64,000 nucleotides of DNA from Cenococcum geophilum 1.58 (lineage: Eukaryota; Ascomycota; Dothideomycetes; Gloniales; Gloniaceae), in NCBI GenBank assembly GCA_001692895.1, contig KV748224.1, positions 372,001-436,000 on the forward strand, read 5' to 3'. The notes under the pieces are model-generated. The model had not been told where the DNA came from. It was given only the letters and a program-made list of their open reading frames with translations, and searched no databases. A program made the translations under genes and the position numbers. Numbering within the stretch: position 1 is the stretch's first letter; every line of letters begins with the position of its first letter. Positions 23,984-34,694 of this stretch are shown here, in pieces.

Positions 23984-25127
23984 CTACTATTATTTTGTTT
24001 CCTTCTAAATTTATAAAGCCGCCTTTTTCACTAGGTAAAATGGGGTTAATCTCTAACAGATTAGCATGCTTAAAAAAACGCCTAATATTAAAATTAAATA
24101 AAGCTTTTTAAATCAAACGAATAAACTAGATTCTATCTATATACTAATTTCTATAGTATAATAACTAAACAAGTATCCTATTCCTTTAAGCTCTTACCTA
24201 AATCTACTATTTAGCTATACTACCTCCGACTTTAATTACGTCGCGTATCATTGCCCTATAGATACAATAAGGCGATATAAATATTTTTTATTAATTTTGT
24301 TTTACTCGCTTACCTAATTACCTACTCTCTACTATTTTGTATATAACCCCTTAAGGGGGCATATTAGCCTCCCTTAGTAAGGGAAGCGCGTTATAATCGC
24401 GAACAATTGTTAAGTAATATGAAATTAAAAAGAGCTTTATTATAACTCTACTAGGTAGGCACCTAATCGTTAATTAATACTTTGGCCTTATATCCTTAAG
24501 CTTTACAATTATAAGGTAAGGTTGTTTAGATATTTCTATTTAATATCGGCGATTAATCTATATACGGCTAGTGGAAGGCTTAATTAATACGCACTTATAA
24601 TAAAATACGCTAAGGTAGTATATAATTTTTACAGGCTGCTATTACTAGCACTTAGCTTTAAGGAGACTACTTTTTCTAAGAGGTTAAAGCTACTAGGAGC
24701 TCTATTTTAAAAGCCTAAGGCTACTAAGAATTATCTAGGTAGAGCTTTTAAAAGGGCTCTTAGTCTAAAAGGGCTAATTTTAGAAGAGATACGATCCTAG
24801 AAGAAATAATTATTTCATTATAGGGTGCCGTAGAACTCCTAAAAATATATTCCCTAGAAACCTAAGGTTTACTGCCTAAAAGATATAACCTTAGGATCCT
24901 TAGAGAGCGGGTATTTCGATAATCCGGTAAAGTAGTATCCGTGTACATACTATAGTATCTTATATTTGGGATCGAAGCTTTTAAGAGAATATATTTTCTA
25001 AAAGAGCTAGTTTTAGGAGATATGCAATCTTAGGAAAATCGGTTACATAAGGAGGGCGATATAGCGAGTATCCTAGGATTTCTAAACTTTTAGAAGTTTT
25101 ACTCCTAGACGCCCTATATATTTTAGG
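23984..25127. other. RIPped sequence, no domain recognised
   Basis: TpA-rich, stop-dense sequence. I could read no transposase, RT or integrase motif on either strand. It is likely old repeat remnant because the composition matches adjacent retroelements. Confidence 0.4.
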
Positions 25128-25258
25128 GGGGGGGGGTTAATATAAGGGATATTATTGCGGTTACCTTGGGTTGCCCTTAAGATAACCCCTAGGCGCCCCT
25201 TAGATAGTTACCAATTACGTACTAAAAGCATATACCCGTAGTATATAGTCTCTACAAT
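25128..25258 (-). repeat. Copia-type LTR fragment, reverse orientation
   Basis: The reverse complement matches 43555-43685 closely: TGTAGAGACTATATAC at one end, a shared AAGGGCAACC block, and a run of about ten G (C on the other strand) at the other. In the second copy the same sequence follows directly after Copia RNase H, which makes it the 3' LTR of that family. Confidence 0.75.
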
Positions 25259-25394
25259 CCTATATTAGCAAAATGTTTATGCCTCCCAATAGTACTAATA
25301 GCTCCTAATAGCTTCTATTAGGCTGTTAGGGGCTTTAGAAGACACTTATACTTAATATCCTATTAGGAACTTATTAGGAGGTCGCCTGAACCAC

Positions 25395-25485
25395 TAGGAC
25401 TACTAGGACCTCTAGGACTATCAGGACTATTAGGACCATTAGGACTATCAGGACTATTAGGACTATTAGGACTATTAGGACAATA
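25395..25485. repeat. 9-bp minisatellite (AGGACTATT)
   Basis: About ten head-to-tail units of AGGACTATT/AGGACTATC. A related but looser set (CCTAATAGG, TCCTACTAGG) occurs at 26140-26345. Confidence 0.85.
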
Positions 25486-25489
25486 ATAA

Positions 25490-26020
25490 AAATTCTATAT
25501 TTAAAAATAAGGTATATTAACACTCTAGTATTTATAGGTAGTTAAAAAAATATTTAATTTAATTAGTGGTCTGTAAATTTGGTAGATATAGTGGATATAT
25601 AATTGGGCCGCCTTTTTAGTATTAATATTCTTATAATAGGGTACTAAAAAAGGGCGTTTTCCAAAGCGGTTAACTAGGATTATAACTATATTATACACAT
25701 TACGGTCTACTAGTAGTTTATAAAAGTCTATAGAAATATACTACTAGGGGCGCTCTAGTATTAGAAGTGGCTTTAATAGTCCTAGGGTCTTATCTTGTAG
25801 AATTATAGACCTATAGCAGTTGCTATAGTTCCGTATATAACGGTTAATATTTATAACTATTCTGGGCTAGTAGTAACGGTTACTAATAATTTTATAGGTC
25901 TTATTTTTCTAAAGTAGGCCGTAAAGACCTAGGTATATACTTTAGTAATAAACCGGGTTTATAAGTTCTATTCCTTTACTACTACTAGCCGTTCCTAATG
26001 CTTAAGTAGTTAATTTTAAT
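25490..26020 (-). pseudogene. Ty3/Gypsy integrase fragment
   Basis: Minus-strand reading gives a zinc-binding region remnant (about 25960-25840, NRYYQPRIVINI) and then LLKPLLILERP, ISIDFYKLLVDRNVYNIVII and VNRFGKRPF at about 25800-25640. These correspond to the catalytic-core start of Gypsy integrase, including the first aspartate (IDF) and a second conserved Asp mutated to Asn. The right and left ends are cut by other repeats. It belongs to a Gypsy family different from the full-length one at 55.8 kb. Confidence 0.7.
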
Positions 26021-26021
26021 A

Positions 26022-26110
26022 AGGGGACTTTGTAAATAGGAGGCTATAAGGTACAATTATAGGAATAGAATAGATTGGTAAAAGAGATAAATCCTTAAAG
26101 AGGTAAGGCC
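26022..26110 (+). pseudogene. Copia RNase H C-terminal fragment
   Basis: The sequence from GGGGACTTTGTAAATAGGAG to AGGCCT matches 43435-43535 in the Copia element. Read in plus it gives GDFVNRRL and IEQIGKRDKSLKR, a degraded form of the GDFIADGLTK and FVxxIGL end of Copia RNase H. It is a 90-bp relic. Confidence 0.6.
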
Positions 26111-26459
26111 TCTATATTAGCATTTTGCTAGGGTGCTAAGATTCTAGAGGCCTTCTAATAGGATTTTGATTGTTTTAGAGGTCCTAAAGGTCCTAATAGG
26201 CTCCTAGTAGGATTTTAAATTTCCTAATCGTCCTAATTGTCCTAAGAGGCTCCTACTAGGATCTTTAATTTTTCTATTAGGGTCCTATTAGGGTTTTAAT
26301 AGGAAACTAGTATTTCCTAATTATCTTATTAAGTTCCTAACAGGATACCTTTTAAGCGACACCTATGTATATACCCCTTAAGCAATACCCCCAATACGAT
26401 ACCTCCCTACCTTAGGTACGCGCGCGCGATATATAGTACTATTAGGCCCGACATATACT

Positions 26460-27430
26460 ACTATTAGGTCCCCGCTATATTCCTAATAGCCTATATATAC
26501 CTCTGCCAAGTTACCCCCTTTATAGCCACCTTATTTTTTTTACCCTTCCTTATATCCTCCTACCTTAAGAGGCACTAGAATAGCAGCTAGTAAAGGACCG
26601 TTACTAAAACTAGATAACTATTACTAGAAGACGACCGTTGCTAGAACTAGATAACCACCCTAGAGCTAGATAATTATTATCAAAACTAGATAATCGTCCT
26701 AAAACTAGATAACTGTTACTAAAACTAGATAACAACCTTTTAAATAACTAGCCAGTAAATACTACAAACGATTTAATTAATTAATTAATTAATTAAACTA
26801 GAGCTTTAATATCGGCCTATTACCAAATTAAATTAAGGCCTCCTAGGGAGGCACTTTAGATAATTACTGTTTAAATATATAGCTAGCGAACGGCTATAGA
26901 GAACAATCTAAATTAATTAGAGCCTTTAATTGGGCCAACCTCTCCCCTAAATTAAATTGGATACTAATATAGGTAGAAGGTAAGTAAAAGAGGACCGTCG
27001 CTAGAGCTTTAATATTAGCCTATTACCGAATTAAATCAAATTAAGGCCTCCTAAGGAGGCACCCTAAATAACTACCGTTTAAATATATAGCTAGCGAACG
27101 CCTATAGAGAATGATTTAAATTAACACAATTAATCGCAATTAAATTAATACGATTAATTAAATTAAGTAGAACCTTTAATTAGACTAACCTCTCCCCTAA
27201 ATTATAGATATAATTAGGTAGGTATAGACAAGTAGGCATAATAGGTAGGCATAGACAGGTAGGCATAAATAGGTAAGACGGTAGGATAGGTAGAATAGGT
27301 AGGGTAGGTAGGATAGGTAGAATAGGTAGGATAGGCAGGCAGGCAGGCAGGCAGGCAGGTAGGTAGATAGGTATTAGGCCTAGTTAGCAAATTAGCACAC
27401 GGCTGGCGGATTATCGGGAACACCGCCAAT
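26460..27430. repeat. Composite repeat module shared with the LINE minisatellites
   Basis: 26470-26600 parallels 5460-5610, 26600-26740 is a short version of the ACTAGATAACCG array, and 27210-27375 is a TAGGTAGG/GGCAGGCA array. In between, a unit of about 195 bp occurs twice in tandem (26800-26990 and 27000-27195, each with AGGCCTCCTA, ATATAGCTAGCGAACG and CCTCTCCCCTAAATTA). No coding potential. Confidence 0.75.
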
Positions 27431-27503
27431 TAACAATTTAGAGCCTCTGCGCGAGGCTCCTTAGTTAATTACTTAACGCCTAAGCAATTATAGAGTTCCT
27501 ATA

Positions 27504-27665
27504 TGTCACGGATTCCGGCCTGGCGGCCCTTAGCGAGCCTTGGCACCCCACAGTATATAAAGTGCTGGTCCCTTCGCACCTCTTTGCACCTTCGTGCAAT
27601 ATCCTGTCGTGTACCATAGTTAATACTACGACGTTTACAGAGCCTCCTGACCTCGTTCCGTGACA
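27504..27665. repeat. Solo LTR, 162 bp, not RIPped, TSD CTATA
   Basis: Starts TGTCACGGATTCCGG and ends TTCCGTGACA, so the ends form an inverted repeat. The flanks carry a perfect 5-bp duplication CTATA (27499-27503 and 27666-27670). The GC content is far above the surroundings, so the insertion is recent. No internal region remains. Confidence 0.9.
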
Positions 27666-27670
27666 CTATA

Positions 27671-28750
27671 ATAGATATAGGCGGTAGGCAGAAAATATTA
27701 ATTTGGATTATTTAGATTATATATAGATACTATTATATTAAACTATAGGCCGTAGTTTATATCAGCCTTTTAAAACGAGTTTACCTAGATTTTAGGGATT
27801 AGGCTAAAGCTTTCTATAGTATACTACCCCTAAATAGACGGTTAGACGAAGATTATAAATTAATTCTTAGACTAGAGACTTTGGCCCTTTATTAACTACT
27901 TTTAGGACAACTAAGATAAATTACTACCCCTAATAGACTACACCTAGGCAACCCTACCCTATAACTTTATGGGATTTACACCTATCTAACTAGAAATAGG
28001 GTATTTACCCTAAATAAGCTTTAATTAGGATAGGCTAGAAAGACTATAGACTGTACACGAGAAGCTATCTTATAAGGAAGCCTAGTAGTACACTAAACGC
28101 TTAAAGGAAGCCTAGATAGTAACCTACATAAATCTAGAAAAGGCCTAAAAATTAATAGAATAGCAGGCAAATAAGTATAGGCGCGAGCCGACTTTACTGT
28201 AGGTAATATAGTCTAGGTTATAACAAAGAACTAAAAGACGGAGCGGCCTAGCTATAAGCTAGACTATTAAATAGCAGGACTGTATAGGGTCCTTAAGAAA
28301 ATAGGCAACTTATATAAAGTAAAGCTCCCAGATTTAATTAAGGTTTACCCTATTTTCTTACTGGATAAACTATAGAAAGCTATAAACGACCTATTACCTA
28401 GATAACAGAATAAACCTACCCTACCAATTTAAGTTAATAGTGACGATAAATAGGAAATTAAAGAAATACTAGCCTATAAACTAGTAAGGAAAACGCCAAA
28501 GTACCACGTTAGTTAGAGAGGCTATAACCTAAATCCTACCTAATACCCTGTATAGAACTCTATTAGCAATCCCTATAAACTTTAAAAAATTTATAGCTGT
28601 TACCCTAATAAACTAGGACTCCTAAAGTACCTAAACGAGTAAATAGAGTACTAGTATAGTGAAGATAATAAGCCACCGCAAGAATATAAGGATAAGAACG
28701 TCTTATAGATATAATACGGATATATAAAGCCTAAGGGCAGGTTTTACTAA
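27671..28750 (+). pseudogene. Chromovirus (Ty3/Gypsy) integrase C-terminus and chromodomain
   Basis: Plus-strand reading at about 28235-28330 gives ERPSYKLDY, then AGLYRVLKKIGNLYKVKLPD, the integrase GPY/F-like module. At 28445-28600 it gives WEIKEILAYKLVRKTPKYHV, SWRGY, YPV and KL, a clear chromodomain with its aromatic cage region. Chromodomains direct integration toward modified histones. Stops (TAG/TAA at former Gln/Trp codons) are frequent. The 5' part is missing beyond the solo LTR at 27504-27665. Confidence 0.8.
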
Positions 28751-28944
28751 GGGGGGGGGGTAATATTACGGCACTGGTAAAAAATAGCAGAACTTGGCTA
28801 GCAGAACTTAGTAGAACTTGCGGTTATATAACTAAAGGACCGTATAAAAGAACCCTACTTTAACCAGCGCTGCTCTTTTTCTCCTTTCTTTTCTCTATCT
28901 TTAGATCCTCGTTTATAGACAATTTAATTATATAGGCTTGCACG
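28751..28944 (+). repeat. Polypurine tract and 3' LTR of the chromovirus fragment
   Basis: A run of ten or more G at about 28750-28762 follows the chromodomain reading and precedes TAATATTACGG, a plausible LTR start (TG changed to TA). The LTR includes TATAAAAG (about 28845) and a CT-rich stretch. The right end at GCTTGCA (28944) is a judgement; Gypsy RT sequence of another family follows. Confidence 0.55.
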
Positions 28945-29340
28945 TCCCTCTTACCGTACTTATACCTCGATTAACTAAGTCACTAATATCTATAAGCTAA
29001 CTAAAGAAGAGTTAAAAGTACTTAAAGAGTTTATTTAAGAAAACCTATAAAAAGGATATATTAGACTATTATAGTTATTAGCGGGATATCTAGTACTATT
29101 TATACTAAAGAAGAATAGGAAACTTAGGCTATATATTAACCGTAAATAGGTAAATAGTATTATTTAGAAGGATAAATATCCTTTACCCTTAATTAGTAAA
29201 ATCTAAAATAGAATAGGTAATATATAAATCTTTATAAAGATAAATCCAAAATAGACGTACTATTAAATTAGGATAAAGAAGGGCGATAAATAAAAGGTAG
29301 CCTTTAGGTTAAAGGGAGGACTATATAAACTATTAGTTAT
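28945..29340 (+). mobile_element. Ty3/Gypsy copy B, first segment (N-terminal RT)
   Basis: Plus-strand reading gives [51 protein letters not shown] and AFRLKGGLYKLLV, the N-terminal half of Gypsy RT. It is nearly the same protein as in the full-length copy at 55.8-63.8 kb. The frame is cut at 29340 and resumes at 34695-34705, so 29341-34694 is an insertion. Confidence 0.85.
29331..29340. repeat. 10-bp target-site duplication TATTAGTTAT, left copy
   Basis: Identical to 34695-34704. A run of 17 T begins directly after it, as expected for a minus-strand retroposed insert with a poly(A) tail. Confidence 0.85.
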
Positions 29341-32300
29341 TTTTTTTTTTTTTTTTTAAGTAAGAGGTAATGGTAAATGACTGACGCGTATGACCCGGAT
29401 CAGAAGGAATTAATATGGCAGAAATCTTTATATATTATTATAATTCCTAGAATTTTTCCATGATGCAAAAATTCCTATCTTGTGTAGTATATTTAATATT
29501 TCCAATAAAGTAGACTCTTTAGATATCAGTGTCATTTTATACTGTAATGTATATTATAGAAATAATTACGACAAATATGTCAGGTATATTACTAATTATA
29601 TCTTTATTAGAGTTCATTTTACGTTGAGAACTAGTGTCCATGTCGGAAGAAGCGTGTGGGAAAATCTTTGAATGCGTAAGAATGGTGCAGAGATAAAGAA
29701 TAGAGTTATACGAGGTTGATTAGAGAAGGTATGAGATATGGAAAGGATATATAGAATTTAAGAATTTCGAGGTCATCAGAATACATCGGTAAATGAATTG
29801 GCAATATGATATAATTAATAATTATAGGATATAATTGTAGAATTTGAATGTACTAGGAGAATGGGAAAAATATACACGAGAATATTTGTTATGAATTATA
29901 AAGATATATGATGGATATATATTTATGATATATCCCTTGAATTCCTGTTCTAGGGAATTGATATCTAATTTAAATTCTGATATAAGATTCTGGGTTAGTC
30001 CTTGGGGTACATTCTTGCGATTCTTGGTAATTAATTATGATATGCCGCATTTTATCTGATCTCCAAATGAGGGAGAAATCGTGCTATATATCGAATCTTG
30101 GATGAAAAATATATGGGGAATATTAGGATTTATTATCCTTAAAATAGAATTGGGTCGGATGGTATTATCTCGAGAAGGTGGTCTTAACGGTTCCATTTTG
30201 GTGATTTCTGGATTTGCTTTGGCGGCATATATTGTTAATGATTATGTATTTTCGGGCGTTTTACGAGGCATTCATCTCCTTTAATAACGATCTTCGCACA
30301 GGCCGTGTATCGAAATATTTCAATCGATCCTTGTGTTGGATTTTTCCATTGAGGAAAGATTCGTTGGGGATCCCTCTGGATGGATTTCGATTTATCGAAT
30401 CCCCTGGGGTCTGGATCCGGTGCATCATTAAATTTCCTGGTATCCGCCGATGATTTCCTTATGACTTCTCCGATTAATTTCTCTTATCGAATCCGACCTT
30501 TTGGTTTTTTTTTTTTTTTTTTTTTTTTTTTTCGGGATCATGCGTAAAGAGAATTGATGTTGGATGGCCTACGTGATTTGTTAAGCTTATCACGCTTGTA
30601 TATCTCTATGAAGTAAGAGTATATGATAATCTGGTAATCGCTCTATCTGATCTTCCACCTAGTATGGAAACAGCAAAATGGTCGTGTATAAAGCGGTTGG
30701 TGACGGAAATTTTTTAATGTGTTAATGATATCCCATCCGTATGGATTTGGAGAATGCTCCGTGTCTATATCTCTTTAGGTATATTATTGGGTATATGGTT
30801 ATTGGTTGGATATGCGATGGGTATAAATGTCATTGTTTGTAATAATGCTCCAAGAATTATCATTGATCTAAAAGATGTGCTATTGTGTATAAAGATACTC
30901 GGTATATAGGGGGGTTCGTTTCAGAAGAATGCAATGCATCGATATCATGGTCCCACTGGTGTATCCGCTCATGTATATATCCGTATGGCGTTTTTGGAAT
31001 CCTCTCGAGGCGCGGATGTAGTAATACTAATTTGTTTAATCGGTTCCTGGATTCATCTCAGATTTCTTTTGAAATGCTAATATATCTCTTAATATGAGCG
31101 ACTCCTCGTTAAATGATAGTGGGAAGAAATGAACACGTAGTCAGAGTAATGACGCTAGATGAAAGTGGGATGGGATTAATTCCCTGGTCCTGGATGGTTT
31201 TTTCATTGTAAGGATTGTCGGAGAATAGAGGACTTGAATTCTGTTGCGTGAAAAGGATTTGTGGTACGTATTTCATAATTAATTGATCTTTTGATTGATA
31301 TTTTAACGATCAAGCGACTATTCGCATATTTCTCGCAGATATAGATGTCGACGATGCGGAAGCAAGGGAACGCATTTATATGTTTTGTCTTGTCAGATGT
31401 AGTAATAGCGTAGATGCTATATCTCGGATTGGGGATCACTCGGATAACATATCTCCCGGATCTTGAATGGCTTGCTATTCCTGTTCGTCTTATTATCTTG
31501 TTCTTATTATTGTCTGTCACATGTTATGATGACGTGTGATCATTCAGGTCTCTGTGGCTATTTTCCTTGTGTTGTATAATTGTCTTGATTTTCTTTTTTT
31601 ATAAATCTGGATACTATTTTTGGGAATGTGTTCTTCTTCTTCTCCCTCTCTCTCTTTCTCATCTTGGGATTTTTTAGTGAGTATATTTCTTCATGAGTGC
31701 ATGTCTTCTTCTTTTCTCTGCGTTATGTAGGATTTCCTCCGGGAGACTTCTTATCTCGGGAGTCTATTTGTTGGATTGGGTATATTCTTTGCTTATATAC
31801 GGGTCTTCTGTTTCTCCTGGAAGGGAAAGAAGCAGGTGGGGGTAAAAGAAATGTTGGAGAGGGATCGGGAGTGAGTAGTGATATAGAGGATGGTGAAGAT
31901 GATCTTCATTCTTTTTCGTCGATGTTCTTTCCTTCGATCAGGATCAATATCTGCTTTTCCTGTCTAGTGAGATCTTAGGAAGAGATATGCTTTTGTTTCA
32001 ATTAGTTGATCAACGTAGTTTTAAACGTTCATTTTTTTTTTGGTCAAAATCGTAGCTAATCGATCTTGTTTTCCTTTTATTTTATAAGAGGAATGTTGAT
32101 GTTCTTCTCATATTCCGTTCTAAAGACTCAGTTTATATTCCTATAGACCGTATTTACGAAATTTGGAAAGTTTCTCTTGTTTTTGTTTTGATCTTGGTAC
32201 CCAAGTTTACCATCAATCGGGGTGGCCAAGGATGTGGATGGAAAAGAATCTTCTTCCTACCGAGATTCGAGGATTTCCTTCTTTAATTCTGGAAATTATG

Positions 32301-34694
32301 GATATTCTTTATGTTCCTGATGGATGCTTCATCTAGAGTAGATCACTTTTTTCTGTGTTAGGTTTCTGGATCTAAACCCGAGATATTCAAAAATTGATAT
32401 TCTCTTGCTTCTTTTTTCTTGTTCTTTAGGAATTCGTTTCTCTATAGTTAACGTCCATGTCGATGATTCCATCATTTATGGAGCTTCAGAGAGGATGATG
32501 CGTCACATGCTCGACGGTTTAAACCGGTATATCTCTGTCCCACGAGATGATCCCGGACGTCTATGACACGTCGACGTGTAAATAGATTTCTGGTAAGGAC
32601 AAGATGGACATATATTTCCGTTCGGAACGGTCGTATGGTGGGAGAAACGTAATTAACATTTTTTGTGAAATGATTATCATTTCTGACGCTCTGAGAATTT
32701 CGTCGATTTGATCATGCATTTCTTCTAAGATATCTTCTTATTTTGTCTATCCTAAGATCTTCCTCCGTTGAGGATGATCCGAGAATTTTCTATATCCTCT
32801 CGTTTTCCCTGTCTTTATTAACGTTTCCTGTCCCTGTCCACAATCCTAAAAGATACCAAAAAAGGATGGCAAAAGAATAAGGGATCATCAACGTCGTGGA
32901 ATCACAAAATAATTCCTCGATATATGGGAATCCCCAAATATTTGATGATCCTGTATCGATGATCATGTACAATTCGACGGATCTTTCCTAAGTACATATA
33001 TCTTGATATCGCGGTATCGGATCTCCGACGTACGCGTCATAACATGCATCATTATGTTGCCTANNNNNNNNNNNNNNNNNNNNNNNNNGCCCCTACCTAT
33101 TAGCCTATATATTTCATTAAGTTAAACGCGTCACTGTAGTTTATGTTTTTTAGCAGCTTAGCCTCCCTTTTCTAGAAACCCGCAGCTATTAAGGCCTGTA
33201 CCTGTACCATCTCCTATATTAAGCGTTTCCTCTCTTACGCTTACCTGGGTGGCGTCTACAGTGGATCGCTTTACGCATCTAGCTCGATACACTAACGTAA
33301 TAGGAGAAGAATTCAGGTATCGAGTATGCTGATATAAACTTAGAAGTAAACGCACCATCAACTGACTATACCGCGTATATATTTCTAAGGATTACTGACT
33401 ATGATCTCCTACTGTATAGTTGAACACAGCAATAGTGATAAATTATTTTTCATAGGTAATCCTATTCTAGAATAGGTATCTAAGATCCAAGCGCTACTAT
33501 ATTATATACCTGGAGCTTCATATCTGCTACAAAATATTCTCTGTAATAAAGTAACCAGTTTATGAATTCCTAATATATTATAAACTCTTGCATTGATATC
33601 TAGAAATAAGTAAACGAGAAGGCTATTACGTATTGTATGGTAGAATATTCCCTATAAATGCTAAGTCAGCATATACCGTTACTACTGGCATATAGTATGA
33701 TTAACTTTCTTTAGCTATCTAGCTTTTATGTCTAGCTTCTTTCTTGTAGGCACTTTTTCTTACTTCTAGTAGAAGTGGTAGGAGATAAGTAAGGATGAGG
33801 AGGGTAAGAGAGGAGGGACGAAGAAGAGGAAGGTCCTTCTTTTAGTCTTTCTGCATAAAGTTTCTTTATATGGGGCTACCTCCTACGGGAAGCTCTTATT
33901 TCTCTACTAATCCTTTTAGGATTTAATTTGCGTTTCTCTTTTTCTTCTTTCTTCTTCTTCTTCTTGTGTAAAGGGGTTTTCTCTAATACGATGACTTCCG
34001 TGATAAGTACACTAGCTGTTTACTTGTCTTTAGTTTTTCTTTTTCTTCTTATTCTAGCCTATACAGGCCTAGGTTAGGCTTTCTAGAGCGAAGCTTAGAT
34101 GTTGTTCTGGAGAAAGGAAAGGGACCTGTATTAGCCATACTATCCATAGTAGTAGTTTTATTATCTTTTTTGCAGGTTTTTGGTTTTCTTTTTCAGGAGA
34201 AGACTGAGGATGTCCTCTTTTTTCTCCTGTCCTAAATAGGCTAGGAGAAGGAGAAGGGGAGAAAAAAGTAGATGTAGAACTTTCATCACTTATTTCTATA
34301 GGAGGTTTTTTAGACCTCTTAGGCTTGGCATTTTGTATCTTATAGGGGGATTTCCTAGTTTTTACTATTCTTTATACCCTTTCTCCTTACTAATCCTACT
34401 AGAAGATTTCTGGGGAGATTAGGCCTAAAAGTAGTAGAAATCTAGCTCTATATTTCGTGGTTTTGGTATTGTGGTTTTGGGTGTCCTATCCGTGCCTCGC
34501 TTATAAGCTAGGACCACCCTAAGAAGAATTTTCTGTTGGGGGGGGGAAAGGGGGTAAAACGACAAATAAATCCACCTCTAGCTCGCTAGGCAGTAGGAAT
34601 TAAGTCTTAAAAGTTCGAAAATCGATTGTTTTTGATGGTAAGATGGGTATGCGTAAGTTTTGGAGTGTGGCGCTACCTTTTGGTAAGGTTGCAT
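29341..34694 (-). mobile_element. 5.35-kb insert with poly(T) edge and 10-bp duplication (non-LTR type), identity unknown
   Basis: The ends are set by the duplication and by the T17 tract (29341-29357). Such a structure is what target-primed reverse transcription of a minus-strand element leaves. Inside, 29360-33063 differs from everything around it: CpG and TCGAT/GGATCC words are common, the TpA excess is gone, and GC is higher. 33089-34694 is again TpA-rich, with CTTCTT tracts. A 25-N gap separates the two parts, so they may not truly be contiguous. No convincing RT or endonuclease was read on the minus strand. A single plus-strand RT-like motif lies at about 32446-32525. Confidence 0.55.
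33064..33088. other. Assembly gap (25 N)
   Basis: Unknown bases separate two compartments of different composition, so joining across this gap may be wrong. Confidence 0.99.

Noticed and set aside
30081-31978. Plus-strand frames of 67-93 codons in the unusual island, and a 105-codon minus frame
   Set aside because: Short, unrelated to each other in frame and without recognisable motifs; listed only as part of the insert.
32790-32972. 60-codon frame containing DTGSSNIWG, like an aspartic protease
   Set aside because: Only one short motif, no flanking protease blocks and no second Asp motif; likely chance.
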